A DNA stretch of 64,000 bases from Ruminococcus sp. (lineage in GTDB: Bacteria; Bacillota; Clostridia; Oscillospirales; Ruminococcaceae): assembly GCA_017525915.1 (NCBI GenBank), contig JAFXSC010000001.1, positions 124,001 through 188,000 of the forward strand. Reading direction: 5' to 3'. The translations under genes were made by a program, and so were the position numbers. The notes under the pieces are model-generated. The model had not been told where the DNA came from, searched no databases, and worked only from the letters and a program-made list of their open reading frames with translations. Positions 26,594-36,247 of the stretch are shown one piece after another; position 1 is the stretch's first letter, and each line of letters opens with the position of its first letter.

Positions 26594-28105
26594 TCATTTT
26601 TCGTTTGATTCTTCGACTTGTTGTGCTGCTGTATCTGATCCTGTATCAGGCTCTGTGCCGTCTTCTGTGGTGCCTTCACCGCTCTGCTGGGTCTCGTCCT
26701 CAGGCTCACTGCCCGCGGACTCTGTGGGATCTTCGGTCTCAGTCTCGGTGGAAGGCTCGGTAGGACGCTCAACGGTCGGGACATCTTCCAGCTCGGAAGG
26801 CGGAGCAACATCTCCGTCCTTTGTAAGTATCGGAGTGGACTGCTCATCTTTTCCGTCACCGTCATAATCTGCATAATCCGTATATGTCAGGTTGAATTTG
26901 CAGGACTTGAATCCCATAGCAACTGAGAAAGCATAGCCCTGAACGTGAATCTGTCCGTCGATGCAGACATCATTGATATATCCGCTCGTGGGAGAATACG
27001 AAAGCTGTATCCAGTTGTGGGGATCATCTGAGAGTGTGATGTTGTACGCTGTCTCGATCCTGTTTCTCATGGTAGCCGCATCTACATATGTAACGCTTCC
27101 GTAATGCGGATCGTAGGCTGCATCGTAATCACCGGAAACCGTTCTGAGATAAGGAAGATCCTGACAGAATATCTCCGAGCAGTTGGAAGTGGTTCCGCCC
27201 GATGAAGCATAGAACATCGTTAGGCAGTAGTCATCATTATAATAGAGAGCTTCTCCGAGCACCTCACGGCAGGCGTCATAGACTATCTGCGGCGGATCGG
27301 GCTTCATTCGCATATCGTAGGAATCGTCATTGTTGTACTTCATGAAGGTGTATGCGGCAACAGCCTGTGCTTTCATAGCCTCATAAGCCATGCAGCCGCC
27401 CATTTCATGATATACGATGCCTGCGAGTATATCAAGCGTCTCGCCGGCAGGGATATGCTTTATCGTGAGAACTTCCTCATCGGTAAGTCCCGTATTCATG
27501 AGGTGAGTTCCCGGATAATAGTGGTAGAGTATGTCCTGATAGGTCCAGCCGGCATATTTCGCGTAGAAATTAGCACCGTTCTGGCTCATGCCGACGCCGT
27601 GTCCCCAGCCGTAGGACTGTATTGCAAACTGTCCTGGATTGCTCTCAACTATCTTCCCCTCCTGAGGTTCGGGGATATTGCTGAGTTCTCCGCCCGAGGA
27701 ATACACCTCAACAGCGGTAGGGGTAGCGTTTTTGGATTTCTTTCCGAGTATGGGTGATGAATTCCTTATCCTCTTTCTCATGAGGAGTATCATCGCCTCC
27801 TGCTCATCGGAAAGGACAGCAGCCTCGCTGCTGCCGGCAGCTTCAAGTCCGTCACCGAGCTTGTACATATCGGGTGTTGTGAGCTCATAGCTAATCAGCG
27901 AAAGGCTTCCGTCATATTCAGAAGTGTCAGCCTTGTCACGGGTCAGCACCTCTGCCGGCTGGAAGTTCTCCTCAGCAAGCTCCGTTGAAGGCTCTGTACC
28001 TTCAGTCGTCTCATCGCCTGCCATTGAGTTCACTCCGGCAGCCGAGAACGTCATGACGCACGCCATAGCGGCAGCCGCGGACTTTAACCATAGCTTTGTT
28101 TTCAT
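26594..28105 (-). CDS. Secreted SpoIID/LytB-domain protein
   Basis: 503-residue exported protein with a signal peptide (first 30 residues). The central domain matches SpoIID, a lytic transglycosylase acting on denuded glycan, and the related amidase enhancer LytB. Marks are GWGHGVGMSQNGANFYAKYA, YQDILYHYYPGTHL, and VYHEMGGCMAYEAMKAQAVA with the conserved Glu. About 100 residues at the C-terminus are Glu/Thr/Pro/Ser-rich (PTERPTEPSTETETEDPTES), likely a wall-spanning stalk. Located last in an apparent operon after two sortases, it may be a wall-remodelling enzyme of vegetative cells rather than a sporulation protein. Confidence 0.88.
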   Translation of the reverse strand: MKTKLWLKSAAAAMACVMTFSAAGVNSMAGDETTEGTEPSTELAEENFQPAEVLTRDKADTSEYDGSLSLISYELTTPDMYKLGDGLEAAGSSEAAVLSDEQEAMILLMRKRIRNSSPILGKKSKNATPTAVEVYSSGGELSNIPEPQEGKIVESNPGQFAIQSYGWGHGVGMSQNGANFYAKYAGWTYQDILYHYYPGTHLMNTGLTDEEVLTIKHIPAGETLDILAGIVYHEMGGCMAYEAMKAQAVAAYTFMKYNNDDSYDMRMKPDPPQIVYDACREVLGEALYYNDDYCLTMFYASSGGTTSNCSEIFCQDLPYLRTVSGDYDAAYDPHYGSVTYVDAATMRNRIETAYNITLSDDPHNWIQLSYSPTSGYINDVCIDGQIHVQGYAFSVAMGFKSCKFNLTYTDYADYDGDGKDEQSTPILTKDGDVAPPSELEDVPTVERPTEPSTETETEDPTESAGSEPEDETQQSGEGTTEDGTEPDTGSDTAAQQVEESNEK

Positions 28106-28133
28106 ACTTCACTCCTTGTGGATGTCAGCTCTG

Positions 28134-29084
28134 TTACTGTCCAGAGCTTTCTGTCTTTTCTGTTTCCGGCTGATGTGCCTTGATGTATTCATCGGTGTGC
28201 TTTACCGATGAGAGGTCGCCTGAGACCTCGCCGTCCCTCAGCCTTCTTGCAACGACTATGAACCTTGAATTGTCCTCGTTGGCATAGCAGGTAGAGAGAG
28301 TGAGCAGCTTGTCACCGTACTGTACGTCTATGCCTGTATTCACCATTGCATCGCGCCTGCATCTCGCAACATAGCTGTCGAAGGACTCCTTGTCATCAAG
28401 TTCCTCCATATTCCAGTATACGAAATCTGTCGAGGCATAGCTGCCGCTCGTTATGAGGAAGGCGAATATCACATAGTCGTAGTCTTTATAGTTCGAACTG
28501 AGCTCAATGAACGGGCTCTGCTCATAGAAGGAATAATCCTGACGGTATCTTCTCAGCGAACCGAACATCGAATTATCCATCATGTTGTGTCCGTAGATGA
28601 TTATATTCTCGGACTGGTCGTCCTCGTCCCAGCCGAACCTGTCACGGTAGTCCATATACAGGGTGCCGGAGCGCTTATCGCTCGCATCAAGGTCATGGCT
28701 GAGGTAAAACCAGTTCGGCTTGTAAGCCTCCGCACCGTAGAACGGTGTACCTGCCTCAATACTTCCGGGGTCCTTGAGCACCGGATAATCGACCATTGTA
28801 TCGCTGATGCGGATATAACCGCATATATCGGGATTCTGCCTGAGAAGAGCCTTTGCTCTTGCTGTAACGCCCGTATTATCAGGGGCATATTCATAGACAT
28901 CTGACCAGTTTGCGGGGATCGCCTTCGGCTCGGTAGGCTCAGCCTTTGTTGCCGGAGCCTCCGTAACAGCACTGTAAGTCGGGTCGCTGCTGTCTTTCCT
29001 GTTAAGCGAGAATACGCTTATTCCAAGAGCAGCGGCAGCCGCACAGGCAGCACAGGCAGATGCTATCTTTGCTGTTTTGTTCAT
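28134..29084 (-). CDS. Class B sortase (first of a tandem pair)
   Basis: 316-residue membrane-anchored transpeptidase that joins sorted surface proteins to peptidoglycan or to each other. One N-terminal helix (residues 5-27) is followed by a Pro/Glu/Thr linker. The catalytic triad is visible as His in NIIIYGHNMMDNSMFG, Cys in LLTLSTCYANED and Arg in RFIVVARRLRD. The substrate-loop pattern and the YGHNM/TLSTC pair indicate class B. Its ATG directly abuts the stop codon of the second sortase, so the two are co-translated. Confidence 0.93.
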   Translation of the reverse strand: MNKTAKIASACAACAAAAALGISVFSLNRKDSSDPTYSAVTEAPATKAEPTEPKAIPANWSDVYEYAPDNTGVTARAKALLRQNPDICGYIRISDTMVDYPVLKDPGSIEAGTPFYGAEAYKPNWFYLSHDLDASDKRSGTLYMDYRDRFGWDEDDQSENIIIYGHNMMDNSMFGSLRRYRQDYSFYEQSPFIELSSNYKDYDYVIFAFLITSGSYASTDFVYWNMEELDDKESFDSYVARCRRDAMVNTGIDVQYGDKLLTLSTCYANEDNSRFIVVARRLRDGEVSGDLSSVKHTDEYIKAHQPETEKTESSGQ

Positions 29085-30623
29085 TTATTTCTCCTGAGAG
29101 TTATCAGCCGGACCGTAGGGCTTGAACTCTGCGTCCGGATCATAGGTAACGCGTGTTCCTTTGTAATCGTAGTATACGCTCGGCCACTTGATATTGGGGT
29201 TCGCAGTGCTGTTCTGCGTTCCTTCGTCAGGATCTTCGCCGTTTCTGACGAGCCTTGCGAGAACTATGAGCCTTCCCCTGTCGCCGAGCAGTGTATTGCA
29301 GGTGGAAAGCGTAAGGAGCTTGTCTCCGTACTTAACATCGACATCATTGAGCCTGATAGTCCTGCGTTTCGCTTCATTCACGAAGTCGTAAAACTCCTCC
29401 TCATCGTCGAAATCGAGGTCATTCCAGCAGTCAAATGCGGTATCTGTCTCATCCTCCGCATCGAGAATGAAGAATGCGAATATCTTGTACTGATACTGCT
29501 CGTAGTTTGAATTGAGCTGTATCACTGGGTGATCTCCGTAGTAGGAATCATTCCTCTGGTAGTATTTCAGGCATCCGAACATCTGGTCATCGCCCATATT
29601 ATGACCGTATATCACCAGATTATCGGAGTTTTCAACGGCAAGGTGACCTTCGCTGTCCACCTCATCGAAGTGATTGCGGTAATCGAGGAACAGCTCTCCG
29701 GCACGGGATTCTCTGCCGCTGAGCTTTCTCTTGAGGTACTTGCTGTTGTCGTCGGACTGCATAACGGGATTGTCTATGGGAGTTCCCTCTATCCTTATAA
29801 CTCCGACCACATCGCTGTTCTGGTCGAGCAGGTACTCGGCACCTTTCAGAAGGGTATACACCTTTCTGTTGTCGGGCTCTTCGGTAGCGGAATGGGTGGA
29901 AGGTTCCTCCTTCATATCATTCCAGTAGTTGCTCATGACCTTCTTGTTCTCGCGCTTGCTGCGCCAGAGGTCGAGATAATAGTCGCCGACGATATATCCG
30001 CATACTATTATAACTACTATCGCAGTGAGGAATACTACCTTCCTTATGCACTCGAATACGCTGTCGCCTCTCTGCGGAAAGAAGCCGAGAAGACGCTGTT
30101 TAAAGGTCTTTTTCTTCTTCTTTTTCTTCTTCCTGCTCTTGGGGGAAGGCTTGATGTCCTCCTCAGCGGGGACTGTTTCCTGCGGCATTTCCGCAGTTTC
30201 CGCCATATCAGCCTCAGCAGGAATATCTGCATAGTCCTCTGCGGCGTGGCTGGGATATTTAAAAGGCTTCTGCACTTCCTGCACATCAGCCAGAGGGCTT
30301 TCGTCCGGCAATTCCGGTGCATTCCGCTGCTCATCGAGCTCGCGCAGTATACTTTCAGCACCGGATACACGGTTCTGCTTAACTTGCTGAACACGCTTTG
30401 CTATACGCGCGGCGATCTCGTTCTCCCAGTCAGAAGCAGTGTTCTCAGCCGGAAGCTCGTCAGCGGCAGGTATTTCCTCTGCGGCAGGAGCATCTTGCAG
30501 CAGCTCTGCAACGACCTCCTCAGGCTTTTCTGACGCCTCACGCACAGACCGTCTTATAGCAGCTATGCGTTCCGCGCGTCTTTTAGCCTCCGCGTCGGTG
30601 AACTCGCCTAAATTATCGTTCAT
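29085..30623 (-). CDS. Class B sortase with long cytoplasmic N-terminus (second of pair)
   Basis: 512-residue sortase. The first 170 residues are an acidic, Ala/Glu-rich cytoplasmic region, ending in a run of eight Lys (SRKKKKKKKKTFKQRLLGFF) just before the single membrane helix (KVVFLTAIVVIIVCGYIVGD). The catalytic domain has NLVIYGHNMGDDQMFG, LLTLSTCNTLLG and RLIVLARLVR. Class B sortases are usually about 250 residues, so the N-terminal extension is unusual and may bind a cytoplasmic partner. It follows pncC after one base. Confidence 0.92.
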   Translation of the reverse strand: MNDNLGEFTDAEAKRRAERIAAIRRSVREASEKPEEVVAELLQDAPAAEEIPAADELPAENTASDWENEIAARIAKRVQQVKQNRVSGAESILRELDEQRNAPELPDESPLADVQEVQKPFKYPSHAAEDYADIPAEADMAETAEMPQETVPAEEDIKPSPKSRKKKKKKKKTFKQRLLGFFPQRGDSVFECIRKVVFLTAIVVIIVCGYIVGDYYLDLWRSKRENKKVMSNYWNDMKEEPSTHSATEEPDNRKVYTLLKGAEYLLDQNSDVVGVIRIEGTPIDNPVMQSDDNSKYLKRKLSGRESRAGELFLDYRNHFDEVDSEGHLAVENSDNLVIYGHNMGDDQMFGCLKYYQRNDSYYGDHPVIQLNSNYEQYQYKIFAFFILDAEDETDTAFDCWNDLDFDDEEEFYDFVNEAKRRTIRLNDVDVKYGDKLLTLSTCNTLLGDRGRLIVLARLVRNGEDPDEGTQNSTANPNIKWPSVYYDYKGTRVTYDPDAEFKPYGPADNSQEK

Positions 30624-30624
30624 C

Positions 30625-31155
30625 TTACGGATTCTCCTCCGTCAGTAATTTTTCAAGTGTTTCAAATATATATGCTGCGGCGGCATATCTAATACCGCTG
30701 CGGCTGAGACCGGGCTGCCTGCACTGCTCCGGGAGCCTTGCAAAGCATTTACCCATGATATCAAATCCGATCCAGACTGTGCCGACAGGCTTGTCCGGAG
30801 TACCACCGGAAGGACCTGCGATACCGGTGACTGAAACGCATACATCAGCACCGCTTATCCTTTTCAGTCCCCTGACCATATCAAGCGCGACCTCCTCGCT
30901 GACAACGCCGTGAACAGCGATATCATCAAGAGGAACGCCGAGCGTACTGTTCTTTATCCTTTCGGAATAGGTACACATACCAAGCTCAAAAACGGCAGAC
31001 GCGCCGGGCACGGAGGTGATGAGCTGTGAGAGCAGTCCTCCGGTGCAGCTTTCGGCAGTGGATATAGTCCGCCCCTTGCGCTCTAATAATTTTACAACAT
31101 TTGTAACCGTTTTGTCAAGTTTTTCCGGTATACATTCAGAACTATAACCGCTCAT
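30625..31155 (-). CDS. pncC: Nicotinamide-nucleotide amidohydrolase PncC (CinA C-terminal family)
   Basis: 176-residue stand-alone CinA C-terminal domain, which deamidates NMN to NaMN in pyridine nucleotide salvage. Motifs TISTAESCTGGLLSQLIT, YSERIKNSTLGV and SVTGIAGPSGGTPDKPVGTV are typical. The N-terminal COG1058 half of full CinA is absent, as in E. coli PncC. It lies upstream of the sortases. Confidence 0.94.
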   Translation of the reverse strand: MSGYSSECIPEKLDKTVTNVVKLLERKGRTISTAESCTGGLLSQLITSVPGASAVFELGMCTYSERIKNSTLGVPLDDIAVHGVVSEEVALDMVRGLKRISGADVCVSVTGIAGPSGGTPDKPVGTVWIGFDIMGKCFARLPEQCRQPGLSRSGIRYAAAAYIFETLEKLLTEENP

Positions 31156-31237
31156 CTATAATTCACCCCTATCGTTTTTGGAGGATATGCACAAGAAATA
31201 TGTGTAATTTTTGTGAAAACGTTCAATAAGTCCGTTG

Positions 31238-32416
31238 TCAGCCTTCGTAGTTGAAGACCTTCAGTTCTGTTCCTTCAACAGCCTTCTGTATCAGCGGCTC
31301 AAAATCAAAGCTGCTCTGTGCCTTTTCGATGTCACTGAGCCTCGGACGCACCTTCGGGTGACGGGGAGTGAATACGGTGCAGCAGTCCTCATAGGGCAGC
31401 GTGGATATGTCAAACGTGTCTATTTTACGCGATATCTCTATTATCTCCGTCTTGTCCATGCCTATGCAGGGACGGAATACCGGTATCCTGCACACAGCAT
31501 CCGTACAGGCGATAGCAGCCATAGTCTGACTTGCGACCTGTCCCACGCTCTCACCGGTTATGAGTGCAAGGCAGCCGTCCTTCTCCGCGATACGCTGGGC
31601 TATCTCCATCATGAGCCTTCTCATTATAATAGTAAAGAACTCCTCGGGACAGTTGTCCTTGATAGCCTCCTGCAATTCCGTGAAGGGAACGCAGTAGAAC
31701 GCGATGCCGCCGCACCAGTCCGTAAGCTTCTGGCAGAGCTGCTCGACCTTGAGCTGTGCGCGGTCGGAGGTGTAGGGAGGGCTCACATAGTGGATAGCTG
31801 CGATGTGTATGCCTCTTTTCGCCATCATCCAGCCGGCGACCGGACTGTCAATGCCGCCGGAGAGAAGGAGCAGAGCCTTTCCGCTGCTTCCGACCGGCAG
31901 TCCGCCTGCGCCCTTGATATTCTCGGCGTGAACGTAGGCGTTGGTGTCGCGCACTTCAACAGTTACCGTGATCTCCGGATTGTTGACATCAACGGAGAGG
32001 TTCGGGAACTTATCGAGAAGTATCCCGCCGAGCTCCATACATATCTCAGGCGACTTCATCGGGAAAGACTTGTCCGAACGCTTGGCATTGACCTTGAAGG
32101 TGCGCGCACAGCTCAGTATATCGCTGAGATATTCGATGCTCTTTGCGGTGATGTCCGCGAAATCCTTCTCGCAGACGCAGGCACGGCACAAAGCTGCGAT
32201 GCCGAAGATCTTGCCGACACGGTCAGTCACCTCGCTGAGGTCTATGCTGTCGTCCTGCGGCTCGATGTAGAGCGTGGACTGTGCGCTCGTGCAGACAAAG
32301 CTGCCGAGGGGCTTTATGCGGCGCTTGATGTTCTTGGTGAGCATATCCTCGAAGGTCTTCTTATTCAGACCCTTGAGCGCCATTTCTCCGTATTTTACAA
32401 GTACAACTTCTTTCAT
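31238..32416 (-). CDS. thiI: tRNA 4-thiouridine synthase ThiI (no rhodanese domain)
   Basis: 392-residue enzyme that adenylates U8 of tRNA and inserts sulfur; in some bacteria it also serves thiamine synthesis. A ferredoxin-like/THUMP N-terminus (residues 1-165) is followed by the PP-loop ATPase (LLLLSGGIDSPVAGWMMAKR). The C-terminal rhodanese domain of E. coli ThiI is missing, as in Bacillus, where a dedicated cysteine desulfurase gives sulfur directly. Such a gene lies 23 bp upstream here. Confidence 0.95.
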   Translation of the reverse strand: MKEVVLVKYGEMALKGLNKKTFEDMLTKNIKRRIKPLGSFVCTSAQSTLYIEPQDDSIDLSEVTDRVGKIFGIAALCRACVCEKDFADITAKSIEYLSDILSCARTFKVNAKRSDKSFPMKSPEICMELGGILLDKFPNLSVDVNNPEITVTVEVRDTNAYVHAENIKGAGGLPVGSSGKALLLLSGGIDSPVAGWMMAKRGIHIAAIHYVSPPYTSDRAQLKVEQLCQKLTDWCGGIAFYCVPFTELQEAIKDNCPEEFFTIIMRRLMMEIAQRIAEKDGCLALITGESVGQVASQTMAAIACTDAVCRIPVFRPCIGMDKTEIIEISRKIDTFDISTLPYEDCCTVFTPRHPKVRPRLSDIEKAQSSFDFEPLIQKAVEGTELKVFNYEG

Positions 32417-32439
32417 TATATATCCTCCGTTTTGAAAAC

Positions 32440-33570
32440 TTATCCTCTTACCTTTTCGATGCCCTCGCGGATAGCTGCAGCGAACTCGTCAAGCTCTGCC
32501 TCTGTGGTCTCAGCGGTGATACTGATGCGCAGCGCTCCGTCCGCACGCTTGTCCCTTATGCCGAACTGTCCGAGAACTCCGCTCTGCTGTCCCTTTGAAC
32601 ACGCTGAACCGCTCGAAACGTAAATTCCTTTGCTTTCAAGAAAGTGCAGCATTATCTCGGAACGCCTGCCGATAACTGATACATTTATAATATACGGCGA
32701 GCCGTCCTCCGGAGAGTTCACCTCAACACAGTCAATATCCGCGAGGCTGCCAAGAAGCCGCTCTTTCAGTGACTTTGCTGCTTCATACCGTGCACTGAGT
32801 GTCGGGGCAAGTTTCTCCGCAGCCGCACCGAATGCCGCTATCAGCGGAACGCTCTCAGTGCCGGAACGTATGCCCTTTTCCTGCTTGCCGCCGGTAACTG
32901 TCGGAACTACCCTTATGCCTTTTTTTATGTATATCGCACCTACGCCCTTGACACCGTGTATCTTGTGGGCACTGAGCGACATGAGGTCAGCGCCGAGAAC
33001 TTTGACCTTCACCGGCAGCTTCATGTAAGCCTGTACGCAGTCCGTATGCGTTATTATATGCGAAAAGCGGCGCTTTACAGCCGAAAACGTTTCCTTGACC
33101 GGAAGTATATATCCGGTCTCGTTGTTGACATACATCATGCTGATAAGGCAGGTGTTCTCGTCGCAGGCATTCACGAAGTCCGCTGCGTAAAACCTGCCGT
33201 CCTCACGCGGCGATACCCTCACTACCTCAAAGCCCTTGCCTTCAAGGTCAGCGGCAGTCTCCTCAACGGAGGCGTGTTCAACTGCGGAAATGACTATTTT
33301 CCGGCACTTTTTCCCATAAGCCGCAGTCACGCCCCTGAGTGCAAGGTTATTGCTCTCGGTCGCGCCGGATGTGAAATATATACAGCCGGCATCAGCGCCG
33401 ACGGAATCAGCTATCATTTTCCTTGCGCCGTCAACAGCAAGCTGGGCGTCAAGACCTGCGCGGTGCAGGGACGAGGGGTTGCCGTAGTTCACGGTCATTG
33501 CCCTGACAGCCGCCTCAACAGCCTCCTCACAGGGCTTTGTAGTGGCGGCATTATCGAGATATACTGGCAT
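32440..33570 (-). CDS. Cysteine desulfurase (NifS/IscS family), paired with ThiI
   Basis: 376-residue PLP enzyme that takes sulfur from cysteine. It starts at MPVYLDNAATTKP. The PLP Lys lies in SLSAHKIHGVKGVGAI and the persulfide Cys in VSSGSACSKGQQSG. The operon with thiI suggests that it supplies sulfur for 4-thiouridine in tRNA, like NifZ of Bacillus subtilis. An 18-codon upstream in-frame extension overlaps the promoter region and is unlikely to be translated. Confidence 0.94.
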   Translation of the reverse strand: MPVYLDNAATTKPCEEAVEAAVRAMTVNYGNPSSLHRAGLDAQLAVDGARKMIADSVGADAGCIYFTSGATESNNLALRGVTAAYGKKCRKIVISAVEHASVEETAADLEGKGFEVVRVSPREDGRFYAADFVNACDENTCLISMMYVNNETGYILPVKETFSAVKRRFSHIITHTDCVQAYMKLPVKVKVLGADLMSLSAHKIHGVKGVGAIYIKKGIRVVPTVTGGKQEKGIRSGTESVPLIAAFGAAAEKLAPTLSARYEAAKSLKERLLGSLADIDCVEVNSPEDGSPYIINVSVIGRRSEIMLHFLESKGIYVSSGSACSKGQQSGVLGQFGIRDKRADGALRISITAETTEAELDEFAAAIREGIEKVRG

Positions 33571-33612
33571 ATCTTCATACCTTTCTGTTATGATATTATG
33601 GCTCAAATAATA

Positions 33613-33641
33613 ATTATACCACATATCACAAAAAATATCAA
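33613..33641 (-). promoter_or_regulatory. Promoter of the cysteine desulfurase-thiI operon
   Basis: TTGATA and TATAAT with 17 bp between, TGG before the -10 box. It is divergent from the yfhO promoter about 60 bp away. Confidence 0.82.
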
Positions 33642-33701
33642 CTCCCAGAACGGCATCCGTATGGATTTTTCGGCGGCAGGGCTTCCAGCTGAAAAAAGGT
33701 C

Positions 33702-33730
33702 TTGTATTTTCCGAAAGTATGTGCTATAAT
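33702..33730 (+). promoter_or_regulatory. Promoter of the YfhO-nudix operon
   Basis: TTGTAT and TATAAT with 17 bp between, TGC before the -10 box, about 30 bp before the ribosome site. Confidence 0.8.
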
Positions 33731-33766
33731 ATTAATGTATATCCATGTGCATATCCGGAGGCAAAA

Positions 33767-36232
33767 ATGTCAAGATTTCCTAATATACGCAGCCGTTCCG
33801 GCGAAAAGTACCACGCTGCTTTCCTGCTCGGCTTCGTTTGCCTGCTTTTCTCACTGATACCGGTAATGGCCGTCGAGAAGGGCTATTTCATCTACGGCGG
33901 CGACTACAACGCCCAGCAGATAAACTTCTACCACACCGCAAATACCGCAGTCCGCAGCGGTCAGATAGGCTGGCACTGGTTCACCGACCTCGGCACGGAC
34001 TTCATGGCTTCCTACTCCTTCTACCTTTTCGGCAGCCCGTTCTTCTGGCTCTCGACCCTGCTCCCTGCCGGCGCTGTCACCTATGCCCTGCCGGTACTCC
34101 TTGCGGTAAAGCACGGTCTTGCTTCAATGACCGCATATGCCTATATACGGCGCTTCGTCCGCACCAAGGACGCAGCTCTCGCAGGCGGTCTGCTCTACGC
34201 ATTCTCCGGTTTTCAGGTATACAACATCTTCTTCAACCACTTTCAGGACGTTACAGCCTTCTTTCCTCTGATGCTCATTGCAATGGAGGAGTCCGTCAAC
34301 CGCGGCAGAAGGGGCGTTTTTGCCTTAACTGTGGCGTTCATGGCAATACTCAACTACTATTTCTTCGCAGGTCAGGCTGTTTTCCTCGTTCTGTACTACC
34401 TTTTCAGGCGCCGCAGTCCGGATTTCGATACCGACCTCGGAAAATTCGCAAGGCTCGCAATTGAAGCAGTCATCGGCACTATGATAGCAGCAGTCGTGCT
34501 GCTGCCCTCGGCTCTTGCCATACTCGGGAATGACCGTCTCAGCGAGAGGCTTTACGGTCAGGATATGCTCATCTATGACGACAGCACTATTATCCCCCGC
34601 GTTATTCAAGGCTTCTTCATGCCGCCCGACCCTCCTGCAAACCCGAATCTCTTTGAATCGGACTACGCAAAATGGGCTTCGATAGGCGGATATCTGCCCC
34701 TTTTCTCCATGACGGGCGTCATAGCCTTCATGAAGGGCAGGCGTTCCCACTGGGCATCAAAGCTGTCAGTGTGCCTTATAATATTCGCCTTTATCCCCTT
34801 CCTGAACAGCTCGTTTCAGGCTTTCAACGGCTATTACTACGCCCGCTGGTTCTATATGCCGGTACTGGTATTCTCGATGATGTCGGCACAGTCCCTCGAC
34901 GACCACAATTCCGACCTCATGGGCGCCTGGAAGCTCAATGTCATCATTCTCGGTGTGTTCGCGCTGATAGGAACCCTTCCCACAAAGAGCAGCTCCGGCA
35001 AGCTCAGAATATTCCATATGCCTAAGGATCCGGGTTACTTCTGGATAACCGTCATAGTTGCAGGAGCGTGCCTCGCCGCGATGCTCGCGGTCATCCGCCG
35101 CAGAAGAGATGGCAGACCTTTCATGGAACTGACAGTCATGCTGACGCTTTTCGCCTCTGTCGGCTGCATTTACACGACTGTATTCTACGACGCCGTCACT
35201 GTTTCTGACGCAAAGACCTACATCAGCTGCGTCATTGAAGGAGCCGATGATATCGTCTATGAGCCTGTTTCGCAGGACAATTTCTTCCGTGCCGATATAT
35301 CCGAGGACGACGACAATTACCCTATGTACTGGGGACTTCCCTGTATGCGTACTTTCCACAGCGTTGTCAGCACCTCGATAATGGACTTCTACTCAGAGCT
35401 TGGCATAGACCGCAGCGTTGCTTCACGCGCGGATATCACACACTACGCCCTCCGCGGACTTTTTTCCGTGAAATACTACTACCGCGACGTCTCCAAGGAC
35501 CAGCGCAGTTACAGTGAGCTCGTTTCGTCGCCGTCCGTCATGCCGGAGAAGGACTCCAAGGGCAGGGACGACTACTCAAACGCCGATATCACTTCATTCC
35601 TGCCGGGTTTTGAATATATTGCCACAAACGGCAGCTTCGAGGTCTACGAAAACAAGCTGTTCATTCCTATGGGCTTCGCATACGACAGCTTCGTAACCGA
35701 AGGCAACGCTTCACAGCTCAAGGACAGCGAGCGTGAGCGGCTTCTCATGAGGTCGCTCGTACTCAGCGATAAACAGGCTGAGAAGTATTCGGACATTCTC
35801 ACCGACAGCAGTGATGGCACTATCCCGGACAAGAAGGCTTATGAGGCTCTGTGCCGTGAAAAGCAGGGGCAGGCTTCAACATCTTTCACCTACGACGCAA
35901 AGGGCTTCGAGGCTGAGATACAGCTGGAAAAACCGGCGCTGGTATTCTTCAGCGTGCCTTACAGCGAAGGCTGGACCGCCGAGGTGAACGGCGAAAAAGC
36001 CGATGTCGAGCGCGTTTCCTACGGCTTTATGGCTGTCAGGGCCGATGCCGGAAGCAATACGATAATCTTCAGATACAGGACGCCCGGTCTTGCCGCCGGA
36101 GCGAAAATAAGCCTTGCCGGCATCCTTCTCCTTGCCGCTTATATCGCGGCAGGAAGGCTCTTCCCAAAGAAGGTCTGCAAAGCCCCCCACAAATACTGCT
36201 ATGATTACAGCTCGTTCAGCGGGCAGAACTGA
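33767..36232 (+). CDS. YfhO-family multi-pass membrane protein
   Basis: 821-residue protein starting at MSRFPNIRSRSG after the site CCGGAGG. About a dozen membrane helices (from LLGFVCLLFSLIPVMAV) are followed by a large extracytoplasmic domain (about 470-790) and a last helix, the YfhO plan. The luminal loop near the start (GGDYNAQQINFYH) has the acidic residue expected of a GT-C type fold. YfhO proteins take part in glycosylation of lipoteichoic acid or other surface polymers in Bacillus and Listeria; the sugar and target here are unknown. It is followed by a Nudix gene 15 bp later. Confidence 0.9.
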   Translation: MSRFPNIRSRSGEKYHAAFLLGFVCLLFSLIPVMAVEKGYFIYGGDYNAQQINFYHTANTAVRSGQIGWHWFTDLGTDFMASYSFYLFGSPFFWLSTLLPAGAVTYALPVLLAVKHGLASMTAYAYIRRFVRTKDAALAGGLLYAFSGFQVYNIFFNHFQDVTAFFPLMLIAMEESVNRGRRGVFALTVAFMAILNYYFFAGQAVFLVLYYLFRRRSPDFDTDLGKFARLAIEAVIGTMIAAVVLLPSALAILGNDRLSERLYGQDMLIYDDSTIIPRVIQGFFMPPDPPANPNLFESDYAKWASIGGYLPLFSMTGVIAFMKGRRSHWASKLSVCLIIFAFIPFLNSSFQAFNGYYYARWFYMPVLVFSMMSAQSLDDHNSDLMGAWKLNVIILGVFALIGTLPTKSSSGKLRIFHMPKDPGYFWITVIVAGACLAAMLAVIRRRRDGRPFMELTVMLTLFASVGCIYTTVFYDAVTVSDAKTYISCVIEGADDIVYEPVSQDNFFRADISEDDDNYPMYWGLPCMRTFHSVVSTSIMDFYSELGIDRSVASRADITHYALRGLFSVKYYYRDVSKDQRSYSELVSSPSVMPEKDSKGRDDYSNADITSFLPGFEYIATNGSFEVYENKLFIPMGFAYDSFVTEGNASQLKDSERERLLMRSLVLSDKQAEKYSDILTDSSDGTIPDKKAYEALCREKQGQASTSFTYDAKGFEAEIQLEKPALVFFSVPYSEGWTAEVNGEKADVERVSYGFMAVRADAGSNTIIFRYRTPGLAAGAKISLAGILLLAAYIAAGRLFPKKVCKAPHKYCYDYSSFSGQN

Positions 36233-36247
36233 TGAAAGGATGATATT

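Noticed and set aside
26467-26600. Very short frame with a strong ribosome site (ATG-ATT-AAT-TAA) on the minus strand after the SpoIID terminator
   Set aside because: Three codons only, and no promoter linked to it; most likely chance.
31235-32623. 462-codon plus-strand frame opposite thiI
   Set aside because: Antisense to a clear thiI with PP-loop and THUMP motifs; no similarity of its own.
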